Positions 52,901 to 58,925 of a stretch of DNA of 64,000 bases are shown here, in pieces. A program made the position numbers and the translations under genes. The DNA comes from Reticulitermes speratus (lineage: Eukaryota > Arthropoda > Insecta > Blattodea > Rhinotermitidae), in the NCBI GenBank assembly GCA_021186555.1, contig JAJKFL010000039.1, forward strand, positions 14,612,733-14,676,732, given 5' to 3'. The notes below the pieces were generated by a model, which searched no databases, was not told the DNA's origin, and worked only from the letters and a program-made list of their open reading frames with translations. Positions within the stretch are counted from its first letter, which is position 1; the number at the start of each line of letters is the position of its first letter.

Positions 52901-55900
52901 AAACGCCGTAGTTTCTACAGACTACAATTTTCGTGGTCAATGAGAAATGCACTTCACACTTAATTTTGCCGTGAGTTCAATGATAACACACACAACATTC
53001 CAGACGTGTTGAACACGGTACAAACATGTACCAATATTCAAGTATTTCACAGCAACTTTATGCGAAGCAGCGGTACTACCTTAAAATATACTTTAGAAGA
53101 AAAGCATGCGCAACAAGAATGAAAAGGAAATAAGAATGAAAAGGAAATGACAACACAGTTCATTTTCGCACTGTGAAAGTATGAGGCACGAAACTGACTA
53201 CACTACGATGGCGTAATTCTGGTTCACGAGGCAAACGTGTTTACTGAAATGGGAACAATTTTTATAAACACATGAGTAGAGTCTTATATAGGCTATATAA
53301 GTGTTATACCCACACAAATATGTCACTTTTGTATTCTAAATGAACGTGGTTTGACACAAGAGTAGTATAAGTAATTATATCTGTTTGGGTAACATCATCC
53401 GGTTGTGTTTATCAAATTAATATCGCTTTTCACTTTCCGAACGTCGTTCGGTAAGTGAAAAGCGATATTAATTATATTTTTTTCCCCTATGGCTCGACAG
53501 CCTTATACGGGCCTGGGCCTCCTCGTTTCGTCGAGGTTTCATGGTCACACACATTTGAGACACACCACAGTCGGTAGGACTCCTCTGGACGAGGGACCAG
53601 CCCGTCGCAGAGACCTCTACCTGACAACACACAACACTCACAAGAGACAGACATCCATGCCCCCGGTGGGATTCAAACCCACGATCCTAGTAAGCGGGCG
53701 GCCGAAGACCCACGTCTTAGACCGCACGGCCACTGGGATCGGCATATATATGTAGTGCAAAATTGAGGCACATGACGTTTTCGTAATCCCAGTACAAACC
53801 TTTGGACTTGACCGGTCGCTGTTGTGTCTCGTGTGGGGAAGACTAATCCGAAACACACAACTGAAGGTTACGGCGGTGTGGCCTATCCTGCACTCTCACT
53901 ACCAAAGCGCCTATCGTGAGACAAGAAATCCGTAGTGGGAACTTTCACTATTCATCAGTTTCAGACAAAACAGCTGCAGGGCATTTTAATTTCACTGCCA
54001 CGAAAGATGTGGATGTTTGCTTGATTTATTTAACAACACTTCATCAAATGTGGGCCCAACAGGTTATAACATGGAACAAGCGCATTAATGTGAATGTCGT
54101 CTGTGGTTTACTTTACGATACTGTCACCATGTCAAGACTCTTATATAATACAGAAATGAAACTGGAAAGGATTTGTAAGAAAGCGGTCGCAGCCTAACCA
54201 CGGCAATATCCCGCTATTTGACTGGAGTGACAAAGGAAAACCACGAAATCCCTCATTCATAATAGCTGGCGTCCAGGCCGAGATTTGTAACTCCCGAATA
54301 CAGGGCGTTTAATCTGAAAAATGTCGTTATATCTTTTCCTCTCAGCTCGCTTATCGTATCACTGCAGTACCGCCCACACGCTTAGAGGATTAGCGGTGAG
54401 AAGTGACAAACGATATTTGTCACATAAAATACAGACCTTGTGCAAGTCATGGAAGTACTACCACGCCAACCCGCTCGGTGTCTGTGAATGGTGAATTAGG
54501 GAAGATGAGGAAGGAAGCGGTCGTGACCTATTTTATGGCATGATTCCAGTATCACCTTGGTCGAATTTACAACTAGAAAAACACCACTTCAACATTATTC
54601 TCTCATGCAGGTGTATGTATCCTAAGTGGTCCCTTGACCGTCACTCCACCACTGCCAACGAGAGGGGTGGGGTGGGGGGAAGCCGGTACAAATTATCCGG
54701 GCACGGACCCGACTAAGTTGCATATGTTTTTGTCTTTCTCGGTTGTATCACTATTTGTCGACTGTACAAATTAACCGTTTCAGACCAAACCCAAGTCAAA
54801 TTGCAACTGAGAGTCAATTTTTCTGATTTAGTGTAAAGATTTTTAGCCGGTCCACCCTTGCTGGGGGGCTTGAAAAAATTATCCATCGGGGCCCAAACCC
54901 ACTATCGGCGGCCCTGCACTCAGTTAATGAGAATATCCTCTGATTCTTTCTGTGTCACACATGGTCATTTTGTGAATATGTCACAGGACCTACTCTGAGC
55001 CAGATAAATTCATGTCACACATTCACACATTTATTTCCTTGAGACTAATCTTTACGAGTATATTAACTTCCAATCTATGCCCAGGTCTCCCAAGCACCCT
55101 CTTCTCTTGAGGTTTTTTAGGCAAAAATCTTTTACACAAGTGTTATCACTCACATGTCTACTATATGTCCTTCCAAACACTTCCACCTTATGAACATAAA
55201 CTAAAAAAAAATACAATGGCAAAACACTGCAAGTGCACAATTGCTTCAAATTAATCCATGAAGAACCTCATAAGCCAACTCAGAACTCCTATGGTCAACT
55301 CCATCAACATGCAGGCATATTAAAGAGCAAATTACAAATTGTAAGAAGTATGTATGTATGTATGTTCATTTGTTTGTAGTTCTATTTAAGGACAATGAAA
55401 ATAGCTCAGACTACACAGTTTAGGATGGTAGCATAATAAATTAAAAAAAATGTGGAAGGAATTGTTAGTGGAATAAGTTAGAACATTAACATGGCATTTG
55501 TCTGGAGGAAATGGGGAAATCCAGCAAAACCTGACACAAGATGTCGCTGTCCCAGCCGAGATTCGAACCTGGCACCTCCCAAACACATGTTAGAAATGTT
55601 ACCCCTTGGGCCAACTTGTTTCATAAGAACCAAATGAAAGTCATTCATTGGCAAGAACAAAACAGCCAATAATCACGGACATCTTGGAAAACATAAAGAC
55701 AATAAGGTTGTTTAGTAACACTGTTTCAAACGCTGAAGGTATTTAGTGCAGGGGTACACAAATTTTCAAAATTATGATTGTCAGAACGGTACACAAAGCA
55801 GTTTCCATACTGAGGACTCACAATTCTGAACTGACGTGTGAACCTCACTTTTACCTGGCACTTTCTATTCAGTGCATGTGAACTGACACACACTTTTATA

Positions 55901-57409
55901 TGTAAAAATAAAGTTTCCAACAAATAAGCTGAAAATATTATGCACTACTGCACAAAATTTAGTCGCTCAGGATTTACGTGCCCCCGATTTAGTGCATTGT
56001 ACTGTTGTCAGAAAGGATAAGTATGTAAGGATTTTGAAGGTAGTGGTCATTACCTACTTGAAGGTTCTAATTCCAATGCACCTGAAAATGTGGGTAAACC
56101 ATATGACACACCAGTCTAGACAGGGGTAGGATTGTATCTGGGTTTCACTCTCATACAATTTTTGAAAATAAACATAAGTGGGCCATTCCTAAGGCACTGG
56201 ATAAAGAATATATGCAGATGGGCTGCACACAGGTACTTATAAAGAATGCACATAAAATACACAGTACAATACATTTTTATACCAAGAATCTGATTACAAT
56301 ATGAAATGAATTTGACATCTGTAGAGATGATTTATGTACATAACTGTACAAACTTCCTTATCACCAGAATTCCCCCACATTCACAACACTGAATAGCTAT
56401 GCAGACTGATGATGATGATGATGATGATTGTGGTGATGAAACGTTTTGAGTCATAATGGATGCGGACTTTCTTGACAAGCTGAATAAATATCAGCAATTC
56501 AACTAACCCCTGTACCACAGTGTTACCCCTTAGTTTCTAACACTAAGAACACTTTCAAACATTGCAAACTTTACTCACCATTTTATCGCCGGCTTCAGCT
56601 CCTGCAATTTTTGGTCTCTTGTTCGTAGTGTCAGCAGCATTTTCCTTATTTTCCAGCTTTATCCTGTCACTACTTTTACGACGAGGTGGTACAGGTGGTG
56701 GTGCGTGGATCACTGTTTCTTCTAGGACTTCTGCACTGCTATTCAGAGATTCACCTGTGCTTGGTGACCTCACTTCCACATAAGGGTCTGTCTCTCTTTC
56801 CAGTTCCTTTTCTTGTCTCACAGTTGCAGATTCCAATGATGTGGCCTGGGGGCTTGGACAAATGGGTGAAGAATCAGGTGGAGGTGGAGATCGATACGGG
56901 GGTGGCAGGCGAGACGGGGACATGACATCCAAAGATTCATCTGATGCAGAAAAGTCATTGAAGGGGCTCAGAGCGGTAGGTGTCATGGAGGACCCAGACT
57001 CAAAGGATGGACTTGGTAATACTGGGGATGCAAGAAGTACTCCTGGACTCTGCTGCCCCATTGCATTACGATGCTTTTTCTTTAGTATCAGATACTTCTC
57101 ACCCTGAAAATTAAAATTACTATGTAATAATATTTTCCTTCACATTTCATGCTACGTATCTTACATAATGATCCCAAATATGAATTGTAAATATCACTGT
57201 ATAAGAATAAAATATATACTTACCCCTTCATTACGAATTGTAGCCACCGTATTTACAAATTCTTTGAACTGGTTTCGGGCCTCAACTGAAAACAAGATTA
57301 CAATAATTATCACAATGTGAATATGAATAAATTGTTTGGGTAAAATAAACTTAATAGCACCTAATCATTCAATGTCACAAAATTTGGTACATGTTTTCCC
57401 CCTGCCCTT

Positions 57410-57462
<53 letters not shown>

Positions 57463-58297
57463 TGGGGTGTGTGTAAGAGTGTTAGTGCAAGAAAAATAAT
57501 AAAAATATAAAAGCTTGGCATAAAAATTTCTTACATGAAGCTTACTGAATACAAAAATATATCTCTTATATATAATTATGTGGTCTCACAACCTAACCTC
57601 CTCATTTGTACGTAATAAATGTTGCACTGACAACCAAAGTCAGAGTAGCTATCAGTCTGCAATCACTTAAACAGAAATCTGAAACACCATTACAACAGTG
57701 CGAGTATGTACGAACATAGCCGTGGTGAATGTTAAGTTTGTTTATAATTAACAAACCTAACATAAACCATTATAACCTCTCTGTTCTCCCTTTCACTTCA
57801 CTTATAGTTTAGGTCACTAACGCAACTGATTATCGTACTTAAAAGGCGTACCCCAAATTTATAGTACGAAATTCGATTCTCGAACATGTCAAGCATCGTA
57901 TACGCCAAAACTCGCTGTTTATTTGTCGTCATACCACACACAATCAGCTACTAAGTACTGTTACATTACTGTAACACACCAGCACAAAACAAAAACACAA
58001 TTATGCTATAACGTGAAGGTGAAATACTGTCATTGAAAAACATTTCTCACACATGCAAAATATAACAGGAAGTTGTATTAAAATATATTAATTCTAGCTA
58101 GGCTTGCCAGACACGTATTTGAACCACTCATATTTCAAGGTGGTAAAGTCACAAAGAATCAAATCAATACCTCTTGTTTCAGGATTAGTAAGAAATCCCT
58201 TGAAATGCTTAACTAAATCATGGTTTGTCACTTTGCCACCATTTTCCAACATAAAATCACGAATTGCTTCAGACGATAACTCCCTTGGCACCGCCAT
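17700..58297 (-). CDS. SOWAH: SOWAH-family protein (sosondowah; ankyrin-repeat-domain), six coding exons, 3' part outside window
   Basis: Exons 58171-58297, 57224-57285, 56579-57103, 49018-49140, 19516-19551 and 17700-17801 join to 975 bases, 325 codons with no stop. All visible introns are GT-AG. Residues 1-75 match the SOWAH N-terminal winged-helix domain ([16 protein letters not shown], then [20 protein letters not shown]). Residues 78-238 are disordered, rich in Ser and Pro, with PPPY at 130-133 (WW-domain ligand type), PPPVPPRR at 198-205 (SH3 ligand type) and basic NKRPK at 224-228. Residues 247-262 hold the family block [15 protein letters not shown]. Residues 292-325 (LD..REWLV....YQALAKLV) precede the ankyrin repeats in this family. 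The family is poorly characterised; protein-protein scaffolding is inferred from the ankyrin repeats and ligand motifs. The start at 58297 has a good context (CAAGATGG) and gives the family's usual N-terminus. The ankyrin exons and stop codon were not found here. Confidence 0.88.
17802..19515 (-). other. SOWAH intron 5
   Basis: A 1.7-kb intron. It contains degenerate LINE 3'-end fragments at about 18100-18310 and 18500-18670 and the minisatellite at 18772-19296. Confidence 0.75.
18772..19296 (+). repeat. Minisatellite built from AACCTAACAGACGTACCTAT
   Basis: About 525 bases of two alternating modules: a 21-base AACCTAACAGACGTACCTATA type and a 16-base AACCTATATACCTATA type, in varying order. 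It ends about 220 bases from the 36-base SOWAH exon 5. Confidence 0.95.
19516..19551 (-). CDS. SOWAH: SOWAH exon 5: 36-base acidic microexon
   Basis: Twelve codons, [12 protein letters not shown] (residues 280-291), between a TTTTTGCAG| acceptor and an ACG|GTAAGT donor. Both junctions are phase 0, so skipping it would keep the frame. The DDD.ASVT sequence directly before an LD...EW segment is the arrangement expected in insect SOWAH proteins. It lies 29.5 kb from exon 4 and 1.7 kb from exon 6. Confidence 0.8.
19994..20097 (+). mobile_element. SINE family B, 5'-truncated insertion
   Basis: Only the last 104 bases are present, but a perfect 13-bp duplication TTTATTAAAGATG flanks it (19981-19993 and 20098-20110). 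The truncation therefore happened at insertion. Confidence 0.85.
20326..20610 (+). mobile_element. tRNA-derived SINE (family C)
   Basis: tRNA-like head GCCATGGCTCAGGCGGTTAG with B box GGGTTCGATCCCGGG, then a body ending GGGGCCCTTCACCACAAAAAAAG. Not a functional tRNA: the 3' acceptor side does not pair. Confidence 0.75.
21771..22792 (+). repeat. 53-bp tandem satellite, about 19 units
   Basis: Unit: TGCTATTAATTTCATATGCT, then AAAATTGTCTCCGTGTTTAA and GTACCACTGATTC. Units differ at a few positions (TATGC/TATGG/TAAGC; CCGTG/CCATG), with rare small insertions near 22170 and 22560. Variants cluster, as expected from local duplication. It lies inside SOWAH intron 4. Confidence 0.95.
23875..24065 (-). 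mobile_element. SINE family E
   Basis: GCAAAAGGAAGCGGTTGTGG, TACTATCCCAGTTAACTC and a right end with CCCGGGACCTGCCGAATTCG. Confidence 0.55.
24215..24430. mobile_element. Foldback element, GTAGTGCCTTC subfamily
   Basis: Two inverted arms share CCTAGTGCCTTCATCTTCAG and its complement. The right end reads AGCGTAACATCCCAGAAC. Related fragments lie at 47585-47700 and 58733-58830. It keeps CTGAAGAT but the GAAAC part is degraded. Confidence 0.5.
26137..26183 (+). ncRNA. Hammerhead-like motif, ACGT type
   Basis: CTGAAGA at 26141, an extra T, stem II with one mismatch closing on ACC, then GAA, ACGT and cleavage nucleotide C26175. Stem I is weak (2 pairs). No clear inverted partner arm is seen, so it may be a solo terminal repeat. 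Confidence 0.45.
26400..26610 (+). mobile_element. LINE 2 3' end, diverged
   Basis: GATAATATTAAAATGGATC, GGATAGGGACAAGAGGCGG and CTTGACTAGCTGAGGAAC follow the family order. Confidence 0.65.
27774..28012. mobile_element. Young Penelope-type foldback insertion with 12-bp target duplication
   Basis: Bases 27782-27972 form a palindrome with two identical 95-base arms around a single C at 27877. A further 28 bases follow before TTCAGCTGTGAT (28001-28012), which also occurs at 27774-27785 and is the likely target-site duplication. Perfect arms point to recent insertion or conversion. Each arm carries a hammerhead core. Confidence 0.75.
27883..27923 (+). ncRNA. Hammerhead ribozyme in right arm of palindrome
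   Basis: The core CTGAGGA starts at 27886. After an extra T, stem II is GGGGAC/GTCCCC (6 bp), then GAA and the palindrome ACGT (27916-27919), with cleavage nucleotide T27920. Stem I is only about 3 bp. An identical copy lies on the minus strand in the left arm (about 27831-27871). Confidence 0.6.
28520..28542 (+). repeat. (CA)n microsatellite
   Basis: About 11 CA units followed by CATACATACATA. Confidence 0.9.
28917..28964 (+). repeat. (AT)n microsatellite
   Basis: About 23 AT units with one interruption near 28927. Confidence 0.9.
31130..31375 (-). pseudogene. LINE reverse transcriptase C-terminal remnant, second subfamily
   Basis: The minus frame reads [18 protein letters not shown], then [13 protein letters not shown] and GRPKTRWR, the end of a LINE polyprotein. 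5'-truncated and flanked by unrelated sequence. Confidence 0.7.
31525..31688. mobile_element. Possible hAT-type MITE
   Basis: Left CAGGGTTGCAAAAATCC and right GTTTCC complement ending TTTGTGCACCCCTG resemble hAT inverted ends, but no clear 8-bp duplication is visible. Confidence 0.4.
32625..32884 (-). mobile_element. SINE family B, near full length
   Basis: Complete head, body and tail. Flanked by AGATAACTGATAG (32612-32624) and AGATAACTAATAG (32885-32897), a 13-bp duplication with one change. Confidence 0.85.
33581..33765. mobile_element. Mariner-type MITE
   Basis: Terminal repeats CAGTCGAACTCGCTTATAAC and, inverted, CAGGCAGACCCGGTTATAAC, flanked by TA on both sides (33579-33580, 33766-33767). 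185 bp, non-coding. Confidence 0.7.
34273..34437 (-). mobile_element. SINE family B, lacking its 3' tail
   Basis: Head and middle of the element, from ACCTCCGGGAAAGAGACCC to GCTACCCGGCC. The pol III tail region is missing. Confidence 0.75.
34589..35073. mobile_element. hAT-type MITE interrupted by a SINE
   Basis: Left end CAGGGGTCTCCAG and right end TTGGAGGTCCATG are inverted. Flanks AGTTAAGG and AGATAAGG match at 7 of 8. GCCCGCGGTCCGCC on the left and GCGGCCCGCGACCCGG on the right are subterminal. Confidence 0.65.
34658..34930 (-). mobile_element. SINE family B nested in a hAT MITE
   Basis: Full copy with a perfect 14-bp duplication TTGTAAATTGTGTA (34644-34657 and 34931-34944). It interrupts the MITE at 34589-35073. 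Confidence 0.88.
36044..36344. mobile_element. Foldback element with degenerate hammerheads
   Basis: Long inverted repeat whose ends TATAAATAAGTTTT and its complement frame two copies of CTGAAGAT...CCGAAA. The right copy has a 5-bp stem II but GAAATATGC in place of the usual palindrome. The centre is GTTAAATTTTAAC. Confidence 0.6.
37202..37416. mobile_element. Foldback element with degenerate hammerheads
   Basis: Inverted arms meet near 37300. The right arm reads CTAAAGATGGAAGC...GGCTTCCGAAACGTC (a 6-bp stem II, but a changed core G). The left arm keeps CTGAAGA but has a damaged stem II. Confidence 0.6.
38443..38459 (+). repeat. Poly-C run
   Basis: Seventeen C residues. Similar runs are G at 6797-6807 and C at 11503-11515. 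Confidence 0.85.
38709..38900. mobile_element. Foldback element, TTGAAGA subfamily
   Basis: Nearly identical inverted arms (about 90 bases each) run from GATCTGCGCTCTTC to GAAGAGCGCAGATGTC. The ribozyme-like part ends CCCGAAACGTCGG in both arms, but the core begins TTGAAGA instead of CTGAAGA. A tail ATCGCGGTGGAAGCCTGAAA follows, shared with the copies at 5398 and 45982. Confidence 0.65.
39325..39600 (-). mobile_element. SINE family B, diverged copy
   Basis: Keeps GCCCCGGTACCCACTAAACA and the minus-strand B-box region (CCGGGAATCGAAACACG), but many sites differ. Confidence 0.6.
40365..40535 (-). mobile_element. SINE family E
   Basis: AAGGTCCTGTCTCCGCATTTGCC, GACTGAAAAAAACCATGAAAACC and GACATGAAGCCGGGACCACG follow in the family order. 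Confidence 0.55.
40835..40965 (+). pseudogene. LINE C-terminal remnant
   Basis: The plus frame gives [20 protein letters not shown], resembling the TAGYT..D...N.EI...L pattern just upstream of such ends. Short and degraded. Confidence 0.4.
43238..43505 (-). mobile_element. SINE family B, diverged copy
   Basis: Shares CTTTAACCTCGGCGCCAGAT, CAATTGTACAGGGGGCTGGG and GCGAGTCGCTATACC with the family. Confidence 0.75.
45264..45304 (+). repeat. Purine (GA)-rich tract
   Basis: AGAGAGAAAGAAAAAGAGAG continuing to a run of A. A longer degenerate AG-rich stretch lies at 9000-9235. Confidence 0.8.
45735..45965 (-). mobile_element. LINE 2-like 3' end, diverged
   Basis: Minus-strand fragment with CTTAAGAAGCTGATAG, TTCACAACAACCCGTC and TTCCATCTACGCTTATG in family order. 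Further scraps lie at 6965-7110, 8655-8790, 18100-18310, 18500-18670, 41335-41480 and 54570-54660. Confidence 0.5.
45982..46110. mobile_element. Half copy of the TTGAAGA foldback subfamily
   Basis: It carries the shared tail (TTCAGGCATCCGCCGCGG) and one arm up to TTCAAGGGTCAAG, without an inverted partner. Confidence 0.5.
46305..46545 (+). mobile_element. Possible SINE with tRNA-like head
   Basis: AACTCAGCCGGTACAGACC followed by GGTTCAATTCCC resembles A and B boxes. A second, minus-strand head-like stretch lies at 10470-10545. Only weakly supported. Confidence 0.4.
47585..47700. mobile_element. Fragment of the GTAGTGCCTTC foldback subfamily
   Basis: It contains GACTGGTAAATAGCTATCGA, GCGTAGTGCCTTCAGC and AACACGGCGTAACATCCTAG, matching 24215-24430. 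Arms are incomplete. Confidence 0.4.
47893..48122 (+). mobile_element. SINE family B, 5'-truncated within the B box
   Basis: Begins AATCCCGGTGGGGGGCGAG and runs through to the ACTTTACCTTTACCTTACC tail. The tRNA-like head is missing. Confidence 0.8.
48762..48866 (-). mobile_element. Degenerate hammerhead-bearing repeat
   Basis: On the minus strand CCCTGAAGATGGAAGCAGCA is followed by CCTCTTCCAAAACACTGG. The spacing fits the same element class, but GAAA has become AAAA. Confidence 0.35.
49018..49140 (-). CDS. SOWAH: SOWAH exon 4: [14 protein letters not shown] block
   Basis: A 123-base, phase 0-0 exon of 41 codons, residues 239-279, starting [10 protein letters not shown] and ending NKKKIDR. 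The acceptor is CTCTAG| at 49141 and the donor is CGG|GTATGT at 49017. The motif [15 protein letters not shown] is the second strongly conserved block of insect SOWAH proteins. It can join upstream either to exon 3 or, in the same phase, to the short first exon at 50913-50936. Confidence 0.87.
49802..50016. mobile_element. Foldback element with one hammerhead
   Basis: Arms 49802-49861 and 49951-50016 are inverted repeats with only a few mismatches. The unpaired middle holds a single plus-strand hammerhead next to the right arm. It is otherwise non-coding. Same type as the element at 16486 but with the second ribozyme lost or never copied. Confidence 0.65.
49910..49952 (+). ncRNA. Hammerhead ribozyme with 8-base palindromic stem III
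   Basis: The core CTGATGA starts at 49914. Stem II is GGCT/TGGCC-type, 3 GC pairs plus a wobble, after an extra T. GAA is followed by ACATATGT (49940-49947) and cleavage nucleotide A49948. Stem I pairs GGGG (49949-49952) with CCCC (49910-49913). Confidence 0.65.
50488..50780 (-). mobile_element. tRNA-derived SINE (family D), full length
   Basis: On the minus strand the head reads GCTGTGGCGCAGTTGGTTG with B box GGGTTCGATTCCC. Flanked by ACTTAGTCCTAATA (50474-50487) and ACTTAATCCTAATA (50781-50794). It sits just 3' of the alternative SOWAH first exon, in the same orientation as the gene. Confidence 0.85.
50913..50936 (-). CDS. SOWAH: Candidate alternative first exon of SOWAH (MSGSVAFE)
   Basis: An ATG at 50936 opens eight codons, MSGSVAFE, ending at a consensus-like donor GAG|GTAAAC at 50912. 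The phase-0 junction joins in frame to exon 4 ([10 protein letters not shown]). The -3 base is A. No polypyrimidine-AG lies just upstream, so it looks like a first exon rather than an internal one; used internally from the nearest upstream AG it would be 29 bases and break the frame. The product would lack the winged helix and the proline-rich linker. This rests on sequence logic only. Confidence 0.55.
50999..51030 (-). promoter_or_regulatory. Candidate core promoter (TATA-like box plus initiator) of the short SOWAH isoform
   Basis: On the minus strand a TATTTAAG box (51030-51023) is followed 29 bases later by an initiator-like CCAGTAG with its A at 51001. Transcription from there would give a 65-base leader with no ATG before 50936. 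The spacing fits an insect TATA-Inr promoter. Confidence 0.4.
51288..51648. mobile_element. Large foldback element with damaged hammerheads
   Basis: Arms of about 150 bases pair around an AT-rich centre near 51460. The left arm (minus) reads CTGATAATGATCGGC..GAAACATAT, with core G8 changed. The right arm (plus) reads CTGAGGATGATCGGC..GCAACATGT, with GAA changed to GCA. Confidence 0.6.
51680..52060 (+). pseudogene. LINE 2, 3' end with remnant of the reverse transcriptase C-terminus
   Basis: The frame reads [19 protein letters not shown], then [22 protein letters not shown], typical of LINE polyprotein ends. The shared tail follows (CTCAGGATAGGGACAG, AAAACGCGGGGAATTTC, GGAGTTAGTTAGTT). A G-run at 51883-51892 disrupts the frame. 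Confidence 0.8.
53415..53473. repeat. 59-bp near-perfect hairpin
   Basis: Arms of 29 bases, AATTAATATCGCTTTTCACT plus TTCCGAACG, pair with one mismatch around a single base. It abuts a SINE. Not followed by a T-run, and a bacterial-style terminator makes no sense here. Confidence 0.85.
53483..53745 (-). mobile_element. tRNA-Leu-like SINE (family A)
   Basis: The reverse of the copy at 12020, including the head with B box GGTTTGAATCC and the tail CATAGGGG. It sits ten bases after the hairpin at 53415-53473. Confidence 0.8.
54170..54310 (-). mobile_element. SINE family E
   Basis: AAGAAAGCGGTCGCAGCC, GGAAAACCACGAAATCCC and GAGATTTGTAACTCCCGAATAC follow in the family order. A second short head-less piece lies at 54490-54560. 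Confidence 0.6.
55485..55620 (-). mobile_element. SINE family E, tRNA-like half
   Basis: GGAAATCCAGCAAAACC, then CCCAGCCGAGATTCGAACC (B box on the minus strand) and GCCAACTTG. Confidence 0.55.
56579..57103 (-). CDS. SOWAH: SOWAH exon 3: end of winged helix and disordered proline-rich linker
   Basis: A 525-base exon, 175 codons, residues 64-238. It starts [13 protein letters not shown], which closes the winged-helix domain, then turns into a Ser/Pro-rich linker. Visible short motifs are PPPY (130-133), the run PPPPD shortly after it, a charged stretch [12 protein letters not shown] (158-169), PPPVPPRR (198-205), and KLENKEN followed by NKRPK (224-228). The acceptor is TTTTCAG|GG at 57104 and the donor is ATG|GTGAGT at 56578. 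The linker carries no catalytic signature; it looks like a docking region for WW and SH3 proteins, which is inference. Confidence 0.9.
57104..57223 (-). other. SOWAH intron 2
   Basis: A 120-base AT-rich intron with a GTAAGT donor and TTTTCAG acceptor. It holds nothing else recognisable. Confidence 0.85.
57224..57285 (-). CDS. SOWAH: SOWAH exon 2: second helix of winged-helix domain
   Basis: A 62-base exon encoding residues 43-63 (V)[20 protein letters not shown]. The acceptor is TTTTCAG| at 57286-57292 and the donor is GGG|GTAAGT at 57223. The first two bases complete the Val codon begun in exon 1, so phase 1 is preserved. The F..FVN.VAT.R pattern is typical of the family at this place. It is separated from exon 3 by only 120 bases. 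Confidence 0.88.
57286..58170 (-). other. SOWAH intron 1
   Basis: An 885-base intron. It contains a (TG)n microsatellite at 57413-57462. The rest is AT-rich sequence with no recognised element. Confidence 0.8.
57413..57462 (+). repeat. (TG)n microsatellite in SOWAH intron 1
   Basis: About 25 TG units. Confidence 0.95.
58171..58297 (-). CDS. SOWAH: SOWAH exon 1: start and first half of winged-helix domain
   Basis: This exon encodes residues 1-42, beginning [15 protein letters not shown] and ending NPETR, and leaves one base of a split Val codon. The donor is GAG|GTATTG at 58170. The Sx[18 protein letters not shown] pattern is the hallmark of the SOWAH N-terminal helix-turn-helix. The frame is also open upstream to an ATG at 58429, which would add 44 residues; the inner ATG is preferred because family members start at this point. 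An unnoticed further 5' UTR exon is possible. Confidence 0.85.
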
Positions 58298-58732
58298 CTT
58301 GAAAACTACAGCTGAGAGGAGGAAACAGTTGACAGTAGAAATTCGCATCGTACCGGCTTCGATAGCTAAATCGGTATTATTGTGATTATGCCGGAGATGC
58401 AGTTCATAGCTAAACGATTCATCGTCCATAACAGCGGTACTCCTGTACTGTCACTATTACAAACCTTCAAGGCATGACGAATATGAGAAATGCTTAAAAC
58501 ATTTTTGCCGAAATTCTGTAAGCACGTACCGTTTGGGAAAGTTACATTTACATGGGATGATAATTTTGAAGTCGTTGTTTGGGAGATAGAGTAAGAATGT
58601 GGACTGGACTCAATTAGCTCAGAATATGGCGCAATCACAGCTTCTGCGAAAACAGGTACGGAAATTTGGGCTCAATACAAGAGGGAACATTCATGGCCAA
58701 CTATGTAATTGAAGATTTTAGTCTTCTGGAAT

Positions 58733-58830
58733 GTGACGCCGTGTCGCTGGGCAAGTAGTTCTCCAACTTTTCAAAGAATCGTAGTGCTCTCATTTTCAGC
58801 AACACAGCTGTCAGAACCTCAAATCTCACA
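58733..58830. mobile_element. Fragment of the GTAGTGCCTTC foldback subfamily
   Basis: It holds GACGCCGTGTCG and TCAAAGAATCGTAGTGCTC, followed by CATTTTCAGCAACACAG. Diverged single arm, about 440 bases upstream of the SOWAH start. Confidence 0.35.
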
Positions 58831-58925
58831 ACTATGGAGTTGTCAATTTTTCAAAACACGGAGTGGCATTGCTGCAGAGAACAAGTAAAATAAAAAATAA
58901 ATAAACGCATATTACGCATATTGCC

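Larger units (their letters stand above)
49141..56578 (-). other. SOWAH intron 3
   Basis: About 7.4 kb with the alternative first exon at 50913. It holds foldbacks at 49802 and 51288, SINEs at 50488 and 53483, a LINE 3' end at 51680, a hairpin at 53415, and SINE-like repeats at 54170-54310, 54490-54560 and 55485-55620. A short (GAT)n run lies at 56406-56427. I see nothing to name in 52070-53410 or 55620-56400, apart from a hAT-like end fragment near 55748 and another near 52131. Confidence 0.75.

Noticed and set aside
56405-56450. Hammerhead at CTGATGATGATG...GATGAAACG
   Set aside because: The CTGATGA comes from a (GAT)n run and there is no stem II or stem I pairing.
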